From contig NW_019776076.1 of NCBI RefSeq assembly GCF_001039355.2, forward strand, positions 1 through 54,946: 54,946 nucleotides of DNA, read 5' to 3'. A program made the translations under genes and the position numbers. Below are positions 11,851 through 26,549 of this stretch, piece by piece; positions within the stretch are counted from its first letter, which is position 1, and each line of letters starts with the position of its first letter. The stretch is from Lingula anatina (taxonomy: Eukaryota > Brachiopoda > Lingulata > Lingulida > Lingulidae). Below the pieces are notes generated by a model that saw nothing but the letters and a program-made list of their open reading frames with translations, was not told where the DNA came from and did not search any database.

Positions 11851-14800
11851 TCATTCCCTCTTCTTTCTGCCACTCGTGTGTTGAGGACTTTCGGAGTTCT
11901 CCAAGGGAAATTCTCTAAACTCCATCTGGAAACAAATCTTCACTATCAGCATGCCATCACATAAGAATATGCTTTGTTCTGAATATATTACAACTCAGTT
12001 TTTTGTCTATGTGTGCAAAGCTACAATATGTACATGTAAAATACTTGTCTTGTGAAATATTTAAGTTAATTATTATCAAGATATCTTTGTACAGCAAATC
12101 ATTTGATCGACATGAAAGTGTTCATTTTAACATTTAAACCTACAAGACCATGTTAAATGGGCTATTTGGCATTTCAATTTAGTAAAATTAGCTTGTAATG
12201 TTCATCTCCTCATTAACAATTTTGTGAAACCCACTTGGTTTTTTGTTTGAATGAGAATCTTCACTTAAAAATTTTATTGCTCTTTCATTGTATTGCCCCA
12301 TAAATTATAATGATATATTAATAAAGTCTTCGGAATACCCTCTTTAATTCTTCTAGCCATAATAATAACTATGACGTATGTAAATAACCTACCAATTCTA
12401 TGTCATTGGGAACTCTGGACAGAAAATCTAATAGTTCATTATTTGGAATGGCATTTGGTTTCCGTAACTTCTTTGTGAACTTGTTAATACCTGGAAAAAA
12501 CAGCATAAAATGATGTTTATATATGTTCTAATCTCACTTCAATTGACAAAGCACACTGTACGCAAAATCGGTTCGGTCTATCCGAATGATTAATCACTAT
12601 CAATGTTTTTAACTCTATCATCCTGTGAGGGCATAATGTTTTTGCTACATACAAATAATGTGTATAGCCAACTGTAAGACCCCATTCCCATAGATTTTAG
12701 ATCGATCTATCCCTGTGGGGAGTCTCACTAGATTACTGTCAGCTTAGCTGGCTTAAGCGTCTGTCACGCCTACTAAAAGCTGTCAGGGGGTAATTAACTA
12801 TGGTGCGCGCTCAGCTGACTGCAATTTAGCGGGATCCCCCAGGGAGTTAGGTCGATCTAAATCTAAATCTCTGGATCGATCTAACTCTCTGGGAATGCAC
12901 CCTAAGACTTATAATCAGATCTATATAAAATGACCATCTTCCATAAATTTGCCCCAATATGATGTGAAAACAACATCCAAATCTCTCTCTATTATTGTTG
13001 CTCTTTCTTTTATGCACATACCCCAGGCCAGAATAATCAGCCTCAGTGGAATGTAGTAAAGAATGATGGTTGCTATAAACAGCACTATCACAGCAAAGGT
13101 GGTCAACCATGGCACAGACCAGTTAAATGTGCTGAAAGCCAGAATATGTTTGATGAATACATTTTGACCAAATATCAAATATGAACACCTAATCAGACTT
13201 TGGTTAAATGGCAAAATGTACATGTGCTTTACTTGTCTGTATCCAGTATTAAATAGCTTGGTTAAACAAAATTTATCTACTTACTTGGTAAAACAATGCA
13301 GGTATATAATATTATATATCAAGGGGCTTACACATGAAATATGCATATGTATGTAACACAAACGCAATTAAATTCTTTGAATGCCTTACTTTTTAACCCT
13401 CTCTCCAAGTGAGGCCAGGTGATCCAGTATGTTCTGTACTGTTAGACAGTAGCCCTGGATTACATCCAACTTTTCCCTGAGACTACGATTCTCTTCCTAA
13501 AACAATCAAAGTCACAGTATTAACATTCTTCTAATGGGAGCAAATGAATAACATCATGAAACTATCTTAAGAGACACCTGTGGAATTGAACATTGACAAA
13601 ACTTTGGAAAGCAGAGGCAAAACTTGGAAAGTTGATGAAAAAGGTTGTAGTAGGTTTCAAGCATGGCTTACAATTCACCACTTTGTGGGGCTTAAAATTA
13701 GACATATTTGAAGTATTTGAAGTATTTTGTGAATATCATCTCTACTTTATGTTGCTGTGTAAAACCTTTCTTATTAATACTGCTTTATCATAAGACAATT
13801 ACTTTATCTTTTTCTTCATCTTCATCCTCCTCTTCTACAACAGCCGTAGTAGTCTGGAAGAGATGAACAAAATTCCCTGCTAATTTATTGAAACTGTATT
13901 TCTTGAACATCTTATTAGCAACAAAACTGCCATAACTTAATAATATGTTATTCACAAGTATTAAGAGACTTTAGTAACATTAAATGGGAAACATAATTTC
14001 TATATTAATCATTCATTTTATTCATATCATGCACTGCCAGACCACCCTTAACTGATCATGCTTAAAACTTCAATAAGCTGGTAATCATTTTTAGTCAGTA
14101 GTATTTTTGTATAAAAAAAATAGCTGAACTGGATTTTATTAAATACATTCCTCTCATAATTATTCCACTCAGATACATTCAAACAACCTGCAATAGAGAG
14201 GTCAGCAAAGACGTGTCCAGTTTCTATAAAAACTGGCGTGGTGACTGACCTGTGTGTACTCGGTGTCCTTACTCAAGCTTATTGCCACCTGATGCATGAA
14301 GTAGTTCCACAACAGAATCAGTAGCAAAGTTAGGGGAAGCATGTAAAGCTCAAAATTCCACACAATCACCAGGAAGCTCTGAAATGGTCAACGCATGCTG
14401 GGTTTAAAGCTGTTAAATTTTTCAGGCCTGCAGTCAGCAATTTCAAAAGGGGGCTCTGTTTCTGAAAAGTGGACCAATTACAATGAAACCTTCATGTACC
14501 TAATTAAAATTTTACCTGAGGGGACCTCCCCCCGCTCCCAGAACCCCCCTGGCTACGGGCCTGGGTATAGCTTTCAAAGTCTTTATTTGGTCTGCTAAAT
14601 ACAAAATGCCATATAACACAAAGATACTGTTGTTGCAGCAAATAGTTGTTTGGGTTCCACCACTCAGATATTCATGTATTTCCATGCTTGATGTTATATG
14701 CCTAACAGATAATAAGTAGAAGAAAAGAAAAAACTTTAAATTTGAATACAATTCCAATCCCAGTTCAACTGAAAACTTAAACATTCTTGTAAATTAGTAA

Positions 14801-15358
14801 GAGAAGGTCAATTTTTAAGAAAGTTTCATAATATATTGTAATTTACCAGGAAAGCAAGTGCACTTCTCATTTTGGACTCCCAAGTGAAGCAACTCTGGAC
14901 AAACTGGGCTGTGTCACGCACTGCTGTTACTATTGATGCCATGCGAGCTACATTCCGCTTCAGCAGCTGAAAAACAGAACATGGTTCACCAAAATCATCT
15001 TTAAAATCATGCTGGCTTATAATGATGCACTGAGAGACTTTTTAGTAAAATGTAAAAAGAGACTTAAATTAAAGACTAGTGCTACAGTATCAGACAAACT
15101 ATTCAAAGTTTCTAAAACACTTGTTTTTCTGTAGTGATTGTTTCAAAAAAATAGATATGAGAAAACTTCATATATCTACATATTTCACTAGAGTAATTTA
15201 CCCTAAACAATGGATAGACTTACAGAAATTTTCATCTTTGGTTCTGGTTGCATATATTTTTCTTCTCTTGGGTTAACAGTACGGATTGCAGCCTTAAACT
15301 AGAAATAGCAAATTGTAATAAGAACAATTTCACCTAATAGTATGAAAGAAGGATTTCA

Positions 15359-15434
<76 letters not shown>

Positions 15435-18400
15435 AATAAGCTTGATATCTTAAAATGTCTTTAAAACTGGGAATTGTCATTTCTCTTCTCATAACAAGTC
15501 AAGACAAATATTAGGGCATCTTTTTTTTTTCAAAAAATTACATCTAAAAATACGAAATGTAAGAAAAGTAAGAAATGCACTAAAATGCTTACATGATTGT
15601 AAACAATATCAAGCTCCAGGTGGATGGTCCCTTTGGTTCTTTTTTGTAACTTTCTGTCTTTTAAGGCAAAAATTTTTCTTTCACCTTTGCATATCTAAAA
15701 AAAAAAAAAAGAAAAGATTTTTATTTTCAATCAGATGTAAACCTAAAGATATTACACATGTGGTTTAAATTATTATACTAAAAACAACTTCAAATTTTTC
15801 AAATGTATTAAAAAAAAATTAACAATTAGACAAAATTAGCTGTCTCATTCACATGTCACTGAAAACTGTATTTTCTAATTTTCTGTTGTGCCTTACTTTC
15901 AACAGAGGAATGGCAACTTTTCCAAGAAATTCCTTCTTCATGTCCCTGTCTTCATCATACACTGTCACTTCCAGCACAGAGTGGATGTCCTTCACATTGC
16001 TGTAGAAAAAAACACAGAATCACAGTTATACAAGTCCCAATCAAACTGAGAGATCAGACATAAAATTGCAAGGAATTTTGCTAAACAAAACATAAAACAA
16101 GGCATTATGCTAATATAAGAGGATACACACTCATCCTGTTTTCCTTGAAATAATGAAGAATCTGCTGTTTCAACAGCCCCATGATCTTTGTTGAAATGTA
16201 TTGATGCCCTGGCAATTGATTATCAAGGCAAATACATGTAGAGCCAATCTGCACCAATAGGATCTTTTAGAATGCATTCAGAACAACGGACTAACAGATC
16301 TGCGGATCAAATATGGCTGATACACTTAAATGCTTATTGCGTAAAGCCCACAGGGAATCTATTCAGTGTCTAATCAAGAATTAAGCCACAAGCGTTTTAG
16401 TGGGTCACCATATTTGATTTGCGGATCTGTTAATCAGCTGTTCTGAATGTGTTCTTAGACTAGCACTGATCAACAATAAGCTCTTTAAGCTTCAGTGATG
16501 ACCTCTCCGTGCCCAATGGTGTTATGTAAATAGAAGTGTATTATGTAGAAGAGGATATATAAATCAATTTGAACCCAAGGCAACTGCTCTATGAAGAAAC
16601 ATTAAGTACAGTACTGACATATAGAATTAAATTATTTTGCATCCATTCTATGATGTATCTTTATTGTTTATTGTAGACAAAATAAACTATAAGCAAAATC
16701 CATTGTGTAGACAAGAACGCAAAAAGTTGGTAATGGACATTCATAATTTTAATACTGCCTGAGTAAACCTGTTACAATGTAAAAATGTTAGCTGATGGCC
16801 ACTCTTGGTCAAATATGTAAAAGTACTGTTGTCACTTACAATGTAAATACTTTATTCCATTCTGGATTCAGAGTTTTATATTCTGTCTGTGTCTGCAGGT
16901 AATCATTGACAAGCTCTAAGACACAATATGGATCACTCTTGCCACCAAAGTCAGCTGATGCCAAACCCTCTGCTTTGATTACTGAAATCCAATTAGAAAT
17001 GGATACAAACAATTCACCATTTTCTGCTTATTTGAATATGACACCACCAACTGATTGAAGCTAACTCAATTTTCAAAACATCATGTTACCAAAAACTCAA
17101 TCAAGTTTACTCCCATAAGAGATGAAGGTGAAAATGAATCTCTAAGCATGAAATCTGATTTAATACCAATGAAAGAAAATGGCCAATGACCAAGTTTAAA
17201 AAAATGAGATTATAAAGAAGCTGTCACACATTGGCTTTGGACACTGATGGTTCCATAGATATGCTGATAGTGAATGGATCAGCAAATAGGCAGCTTCAGT
17301 ATTATTATTACTAAGTGTAGTGCATACATAATTTACAGATAACTCACCTTTCACTTGAAGCCAACCTATATCTGGCATATTTCTGAAGGACTTAATCAAT
17401 CCCTGAAATGATTGTATTAAATAGATTTTATTACTCTGTAAGTAGGCATCAAAGTATCAAGTTGCAGTTAAATCAAAATGAAAATATCTAATTGGTATGA
17501 GTATGTTCAAAAGAGCACTGGCAGAAATGGTGCCTATATCATCAGAACCCTGTAAATGAAACACACTGTGACTGTAAGAAGACCAGCTATATAGAATAAA
17601 GAAATAAGCAGAATGCTTAAAGCTAAACCAATTTAAACAAGAAATAAGCCCCATTGATGAATGGACAAACTACATCCAAAGGGACCTCTTTGAACCTTGG
17701 TCCTTTGAATTAATCTGGTAAAATAATAGCTACAATTATCAATTTAAAAGTAGAGACTTTTAAATCAGGCAACCCTGCTGTCTGTCAATACAGACTGAAC
17801 TACTTCAGGTTTAAGTTAAAAAAGATGCTCAACACACATTCAGGCAGGTGTGAGATTTAGCCCAAAAACTGAAAGACAAAAATCAACAACAAGAGTTATC
17901 ACTCACATATTTCTGTACAATTGCATCTCTCTCGTATGGAATGGGTGTGTAGTTGCTAAGATCTGAGATGGTCTCCCTGCCTGCACTGCCAGTCACCGTG
18001 ATCAGGAGAGTGATCACGCCTGCACCATCCTCCAGAGGTTGCACCACTTTGTGGGTTCTCTCACTTTCCAAGGTATTCAAATCAATCACGGCTCTGAAAC
18101 AGAACAGCAACATATGCCAAAGCCTTTCCAATTCACATGATTTCTAAGATTGAGTACCTGATTAACATTCCCCCATCTAGTTTGAAAAATAAACATCATT
18201 AAAGTTTGATATAATTCCCAATCTAACAATGATGTACGAGTTTAACAAGTACAAAACAGATAAAACCATGATCTTGTGCATTTATTTGTTCTCCTGAAAA
18301 TGTCCATTACCTGCCCATAAAGTCATCTCCAGTGACATCTTTGTCCCACACTGTTATTTCCAGTTGTTTGCTGTAGTCATCAAACATATGCAGTTGGAAT

Positions 18401-21400
18401 TCTTCCAGCCACCTTGGTTCCAGTGTCTTTGACTTTACCTTATGAAGGAGAGAAGAACTGGAATTACCTTGAAATTACTTGAAATTACTTACCAATTCAT
18501 ATGGGTACCATACTTGATTTGCGGATCTGTTAGTCAGTTGTTCTGAATGTGTTCTTAGACTAGCACTGATCAACAATAAGCACTTTAAGTTTCAGTGATG
18601 ACCTCTACGTTCCCATATTTGTTTACTTTGGAAAACACAGCATCAGAAGTTTTGTTTTGTGGCTATCGAGGCTATCAAGCCAATTTTGCTACGAAATAAT
18701 AACTTATAAACCAGAAGAACTATGCCATATCACAGATTTCATGGATAAAGTTTATGAAAAAAATGTTCTAAAACAATAATAAACATGTGGACAAAAGGCA
18801 GATAAATATTAGCATATAGCTGGAAAGTCAAGGGTTTTTATGCACATTCTGCATTTTTATGGCAAGCACACTTCCAATGAAAGCAATATTTTTGTTGCCA
18901 ATCTCATTCAAATGACTACTTTATAATGTTAGCTATGGACTTTTAGACCAAACTGATGTTTCTGACATAAACAATAATCAATAATATGTAGTTACCAACA
19001 GTCAATAATATGTAGTTGAATATATCAAGGAATTATGACATATATATGTGTGTTATGACATATATATGTAAATTACATATTCTATCCAAGGCTCTATTCA
19101 GAATAGGGGACTAACTAGTCCGGAGGTCAAACATGGCTGACCCACTTGAATACTTCCCCCCGGGATATCTATTCAGTGTCTATTAGCGGATTAGACAGCA
19201 AGCTTTGTAGTGGGTTGCGATATTTGTCCCACAGACTAGTTAGTCCCCTATTCTGAATGGGGCCATATAGAGCTTTATATCCTTCACATGCATTTATCTG
19301 TTAATGCCTGTTACAGTATTGATTCCAGAAAACGCTCATGTGACCTGAAATGATAAGAGTACTGGAATACATAGAGATTTTTGTCTCAGGCTAACATTCC
19401 ATTACTTCATATAAATCACTCTCAATTGATCCATCTCATCTCCGGTACACACTCCATGATCAGGCTCACCTTGCTTCTACACTTTTCATTGCCCAGTCTG
19501 AACTTGACATAGGGGTCACTGAGGCCATTGTCATCCATAGGGAGCAACTGTTTCCCCTCTATTAGCACAATGGTGACCACACTGTTCCATATCTGAGACT
19601 TCAGCTTCTTGGCTGTTTCCCCATACGAGCTCTGCTGCTGCTGGCCCTTGTGGAAGAACTGGCAAGAGTGTAATGTAATATAACTTGACATTAGCCAGGG
19701 CAAAAAATTTGCAGAGCAGCTTTCAATTATGGTTTGTATGTAATTGATTAATCTTATCCAAAGTGCACGTTAAAATATCAATACTCAATTACTGTTCCGT
19801 GATTAGGCCTAGAAAGGGGAAAAAAAGATGAATAATTTAATTTAATGCTCCAGAATCTGGTATAACAGACACAAAACAACCGTGATAAATGTAAATGCCA
19901 ATTTCAAGATTTTTTTTTCTAGCTTGCAAACATGAAGCATTACATTGCTAAAATAGCTTGAGTAATTGCTGCAGTCAGACTTGTACCAAACAACATGAAA
20001 TTTTGTCATCAAGATTTAATACAGTAACAACCTGGAAAAGAGAATGCATTATTTCAGTTTTATATGATCTAGTTCAATTCATAATCACTGCTGCTGCTTA
20101 ATCATGACTGTACCTATGGTTGTTTATAAATAATGAAGACCTCAGATTTACTGGACAGAAAGAAGACAAAAACAAAAGAGGATGCCAGATACATGTACCA
20201 GCAAACATAGATTCTTTCCTTTTTTGCTAATATCACCATTTGAATCAATTTCTTACATATTAACAGGCAACTGCTTGGTATTGCTCAGAATCACCTAGTA
20301 TACAAACTTGTGATTTAAATGGGAAACACACCAATTCCACTAACCGAAAACAAAATCAATATGACAATAACAACATAAATTAAAAATTTTCTTGTTATAT
20401 AAAAAAAATGAATTTTAATTCTCCTACCATGAAAACAGACTGCATTTTGGTTCTATTCCAGTTCTGCATATTCTGCTTCTACCATAGACATTCTCTGCTA
20501 CGTGTTTAAACTCAATGCAAAGTATATTGACTGCTCTCACCATATATGTCAGTGATATGAACTGTGAAAATCTATATCTCTCAGACTATTTGTGGAGTGA
20601 AGATCTGAACTGCTGGATTCATGCAGGTTTGGGGTATCCAGAAGAGAGGTTGGAAGTGGAGCAATGCGCTACAGTACAACTACCACAATCCAGAACTATG
20701 ATCTCTATTTACTAAATGCTCATTTCCGCCTGCAGATCAAAGATAATGATGCTACACAAAACACACTTACACAAATGGGACCCATAGGAAATACAACCAA
20801 AGAAGACTCTTACACTGATGATGCGGGGAAAACACATAAAACTACATTGTGGATGTGTTGCATGCCAACAATTGTGGCACGGAACTTTTTCAAACATAAT
20901 GCGTATTTTTTTCACTATTAGAATCTATCTACAAGTGACAATGTTAAAACGATCAGAACTAGCTATGGCTGGTATTCTAGTACACATGAGAAAAATGATG
21001 AAAGAAATATATTGGTATTAAATTTGTCAGTTTTGACCTGCTGCAAATACCATAAGTGACACACTGATAATTTGGGTTTCAAGCCATTGGAAAAATTTAA
21101 TTAGCCTACAGCATATTTTATTCAACACCTGCANCGGCGACGGCGACGACAGCGACAGACGCAGATGATGGCTATATGTACAGACACATCTGTGTCTGTA
21201 CATAAAAAATGGAAAAAAATGCACAATAATACATCTCTTAACATAGCTATTTAGTTTTGATTTAAGTTGGGATGAGAGAAAATCAGTTAATCTGAAAACA
21301 AAATGTGTAAAACCCCTTTCATGAAAAAACATGTACAATTCAATATAATCTATTATTAATAATATTTAAGATGGATAATTTACTGTTTCACAAAAATACA

Positions 21401-24202
21401 AGCAATAATGTTGTATTACAATATTGGTCATTTCTTTTTCTAAAACCCAATTCATTTGTTCTCTACTGATTTCACAATGTTTAAAATGGCAAATATTTTT
21501 AAATAAACAATCTCGGACTGAGGTTTGTTAGTACTGGCAACGCTACAGTGCCACCCTGACCCAAGTTACAAGTTAAAAATCAAGCTGCAACATATATCTT
21601 TGTGCATCTTCTATGCTGTCTGACTCCACTATTGCTGCATCAAATATTCAAAGGAAAATGGTGACCCCACCCTCTATCTCACCAGAAATCTATGCCCTTT
21701 AATTGTGAAATCCAGGCTACTTCCAGTGTGTGCTTAAATGCTAGACTTTTCCCCAGATGTTTTTGCATAATTACACATATCATATATATATATGATATAC
21801 ATGCAGGTTTCATGTATCATATTTATATGCAGGTTTTAGGCTCAAGGCAGAGATCTGAATCTATTCTTTCATGTTATCAATGATAATCATAAATGCAGGA
21901 TTATTTCAACATATTTTATCATTAAAAATGCACAATGAAAATAGGAAAAACTATGCATATTGAAGGGGCAATATATGGGAGTAGGGTTAACTCTCTTAAA
22001 AGGAAATCTTAAAAGGCATTTTATCTTCAGCAGCAAGCAACATTATTCTAGTTTAGTATGGCAGAATACAAACTAAGTTAATAATCTACATTAACTTCAG
22101 GTACCCAAGGTTAATAACTTATACTACCTTTTTCTCAAACAGACACCAGCATTCCTTCATAAAACTACTGTCCATGCAGATACCAGTTGAAAAATGTAAC
22201 TACAAAGGGGCACTGTTCATGTCCTTCAGTCACCAACTTAATGAACAATATCAAAACACCCACAGCAAGACATTAATCAGTCTTGTATTCCTACTTATAT
22301 CTTTGAGAATACAGCACACTAGGATAATAAGCATGCTGCTGTGTCATATCCAAATCTGATGTGATAAAATACTGTTTTTATCCAAAGTTAATGGTCATCA
22401 GATTTAGATTTGACTGGCTGATTGACTGGAGGGAGAGGTTAGTATGTAATGGTTGCACATGCCTAGAAATAGAAAACTGAACACTTACATGAGATAACAC
22501 ATTGTCAGTATCAGAATCAGAACTCGAGTCCTGGTAAAAAAAGCAACAACAGATTAAGAATCTGATGGACCCCCCCCCCTCATGCTGTAGATCTGGGGGT
22601 TACGCTCAATCTAATTTGTGCGCCAGTCCTAATTTCTGATAAAGTGAAACAAAAGAAAACCCATAAACGTTGACAATAAAATCTGAAAAATTTCAAAGAC
22701 TATTAAAAAGTAGATAAATGATGCATTAAATTGTCAGAAAATGAAAGAAAAAATGGACAAAACTTCTCACTGATGCAAGGGTTTGATCAAAGAGGAAAAA
22801 AGGCAATCACAGGTAAATGTTTTTCATTTTTATTAATGTAATTAAAATCTAGCTACAGCTTGTTTACTTTTGATGATCATTCTGTGACAAGATGAAAGGA
22901 CATACTTGCACTTCATCAGTTATAAAGATCTCCAAAGGATAAAATAAACTGCATATAAGTTCTTCTTTTTATATACGGAATATACTACAGCTAGATTATA
23001 ATTTCACTCTAACAAGTAGCAACATTTAAGACAGGCCTAGGGAAAAAAGACAAGCCTCAGGAAAATGCCTAGGAACAATTATTAAATACTGCACAGGGAC
23101 TGAAATTCACAACAATGAAAAAGAAAACTTATAGGGAAACTGAAATAAAAAATACAAAAAGCTTCTTAGAAAAAGGGAAACTGAAATAAAAAATAGAAAA
23201 AAAAAATTCTTAGAAATCATCAAGAATAAATAAATAGGTTTGTATAACCCTCTATATATCTAACAGACAAGTCATAAAAAAGGGAACCATTTTTGGAGTT
23301 GAAGACAAGCAGACTTACCCCACTCTTTCTTCTACAATAAACTGCATGCTGTGATACAACAAAATGATGACACATAACTATACTAAATGATGGATACTGA
23401 TAATCTACTCGATTATTCTTCATTTTTACGTGTATTTTATAAAGAAACAATCTTTGTAAAGATGAAAACTAAGCCAACAGTGAACAATTATGTAACCATG
23501 GCCGTGAAACTGAAAATAGTAACTGAACTTGACACACATGCTTTTGTTAAATGGCAATTAAATTGAATAACAGAAATGATGCCTACAGTGAGTACAAATA
23601 TGTTGGAAAAGATATAACTACAAACAGGTTTTGAACCCAAGGTAATAAACAGGCATCTAATAAATGAATCCATAGATAAGTAATTTTAGCAAGTTTGCAA
23701 AACACTCCTAGTTATCTATGTATCTAGAAATCATCTAGGTATCTAGAAGTATCCAAAGCTCTACTCTGGTGTAGACAAAACAGTCTTTACAAATAACTGC
23801 ACTTATTGCAAATAACATGACTGTGTGAAAAAAGCCTGCTCTTCATTTTTTTGCAAGATGAAAATGTAGATGAATATTGACATTTACTTTACTTTACATC
23901 ATGTTGTCTTATAGCTAACACAACCCTTTACCTTATTAATAAAGATTAATAAATTGACGTAGGGATGCTTTCAAGGATGTCAGCATAACAAATTATGTGA
24001 CATGCAAACACACACACACCTGTTCTTTCTCTTCTTGAGTCTTAGGCACCAGTGTCAGCTGCATTTTTAGGTATCCCATATACTCTTCCTGTCCAGGACT
24101 ACTTAACTTCAATGTCATATCCACAGGACTGGAACACAGAAAAAGAGAGAAAACTGATGGTGACAACAACATCACTTGGGGACGAAACTTCAGCATTTCA
24201 AA

Positions 24203-24257
<55 letters not shown>

Positions 24258-24842
24258 AATAATAAAATAATAAAATAAATAATAATAAAAAAATAAAGAA
24301 ATAAAGAAATACTGTCAACCCATGATGGTCAACTCAAAACCTTTTAGTATTGCCAATCAATGCCATCTTGGGTCAACAAAATTTCATCTTCCAGGTTCTT
24401 TACCATCATATTTAGGGCCAGAAAAGATAATATAACTAGAATATAACTATAACCCTTACTAGAATCCTTAATGTGGCTGTATTTCTTAGTTTCCATAAAG
24501 GTTTGACGGCGAAAGTCTATAAATTTCTAAAATCTGCCCTTACACATTGAGGTCCAGTTGCTTGAGGTCAATCTCCCCACTGCCCATCTGGTCATCAGAG
24601 AGACCTCGGTCATAGTCAAATACCTTGACCACCACAGGTTTGAAAACATCTTCAATGGGAATGGAGAACTTTTCATCCCAGCGAGGATTCAAGTTCTTGT
24701 ACTTGGTTCGGCTTCTGTATAACTGCTTGCCTGCAACCTTGAACTTTACATAGGGGTCACTGGTGCCTGAAATATTAAAGCATCTAGTATATGTAGGGTA
24801 GTAATTAATAGATAGATTTGTTTTAGAAATCCCCCTCCCTCT

Positions 24843-24926
<84 letters not shown>

Positions 24927-26479
24927 AAGCATATTTCAGATAAGGTTAAGTTTTGGTTGATAACAGATAATTTTAGAGAGATGAAAGGCAATAATTGAAA
25001 AAAATAATTCTTCAGCCCAAATTAAAGGATTGATTTTTAATGTTCAGGATAAATATTCTGTTGTGTGCTAGGAAGCAGCTAGATTAGAATGCATGCTGGC
25101 AACAATATAAGACTCCGCTCACATGGAAAGTGCATTTTCTAAAAATCTATTTTCTATTCGCGGTATCTTGTAATCACGGTCCCTGTGCCCTGAATATCCC
25201 GAGAATTAATTACAGCTTTGGAAGTAACTGGCTCGCGCCGCCAGTAATTACGCTGCGGGATATTCAGGGCACAGGGACCATGATTACAAGATACCGCGAA
25301 TAGAAAATAGACTTTTAGAAAATAGACTTTCCATGTGAATGAAGCCTAATGCTCTTTTTTCTTTAACAGTACACCTATCAACTAGCAATTGTCTTAATCA
25401 ACTAAAACCAGCCGATGAACCTTGGATATGGACCACTTCATCATCAGTATGATACTATAATGTTCACATCTCAAAGCAATACAAGTAATTGTACCAGTAA
25501 ACATTAACTTTGTTACTGTAATATATTACACAACAATACTAGTAAGTAATCAGTAAGGGAGACAACTCCCAGCTGACAATAGCTTACTATAGATGTGCTG
25601 AGCCATGATAAAAAATCAAAAACCATTAATCAACAGAGAATACATTTCCCTGGAGTAATGGCGCTTACAGCAAACACTATGTATAAAAAGATAGCTAACA
25701 TATTTGTTGTGACATCAAAAAGATCCCCATAAAAATTACACACAAGTATCACATTGTAACAGATGGCAGTAGTTAAGCCTTTAATTTTAATTATTTGCAG
25801 AAGCTGGTGAAAGATGTGGAGGGGGTACATGACGAAAGAGAAAGGTATACAAATGGAGGAAGACAGGGGCGGATCTGGAGATATTTTCTGATAGTCTTCT
25901 AAATTATCTTTGTTAATCCATCCTCCATTTTTGACCGTCTTCCGACAGAAAACATTAGATAACCGTCAATGTAAACTTAAAAATCTGACCGTCTTCCGGA
26001 AGACCCAAAAGATGGCCTAAATCCGCCCCTGGAAGACCCTACGAAGTGAAAGAAAAACAAAAAGATATATATCTCTAAAAAACCTCTCATCTGAAATCTA
26101 TTCTATGAACAAATGCATGCAAAATTAATAGACTTAGAGATCAGAAATTATTCAATACCAGCAGGTCCCAACACTGGGTGCATAAAGCATAAAGCTAAGC
26201 AAGGCAACTTGTATGCCTGCCTGGTAGGCAAAGGCAAAATGCTGGTCAATTATACTGAGACAAATACAATGGATATGAATTCATATCCACTTGAGCATGT
26301 TTAACGAAATGAAATAAAACTGAAGTTTCATCCGATAATTGATGGGACAGCTGCATGATAGGAGTTCATCCTTCATAAGATATAAAAGCATTTACCAATA
26401 CTTTACCATGCATGCAACTACACAAGATTTACATGTAACTACATGGTGTACATGTTACTACCAATTAACTTATGAAAGT

Positions 26480-26549
<70 letters not shown>

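Larger units (their letters stand above)
13545..21133. repeat. Large duplicated block, copy B (inside the complete MCTP gene)
   Basis: Counterpart of 126-8,232. The left edge lies in the intron between MCTP exons 17 and 18, and the right edge is the n at 21,134. Relative to copy A it lacks the 553-bp TTA element, has a 141-bp CAGGCC element, a longer CA run and a rearranged patch at 18,481-18,614. Confidence 0.9.

Noticed and set aside
18107-18131. MCTP exon 9 extended upstream to an ATG ([10 protein letters not shown])
   Set aside because: This is intron sequence before the CTGTTTCAG acceptor, and the phase-2 junction with exon 8 restores the conserved GDDFMGRAVIDL.
24540-24991. Longer frames running from MCTP exon 4 into His/Thr or Ser/Leu runs
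   Set aside because: The extra residues are translations of GT and GA microsatellites in the intron. The real exon begins at the acceptor before GTSDPY.
2393-26545. Regular short repeats as a CRISPR array
   Set aside because: These are dinucleotide microsatellites in a eukaryotic gene. There are no spacers.
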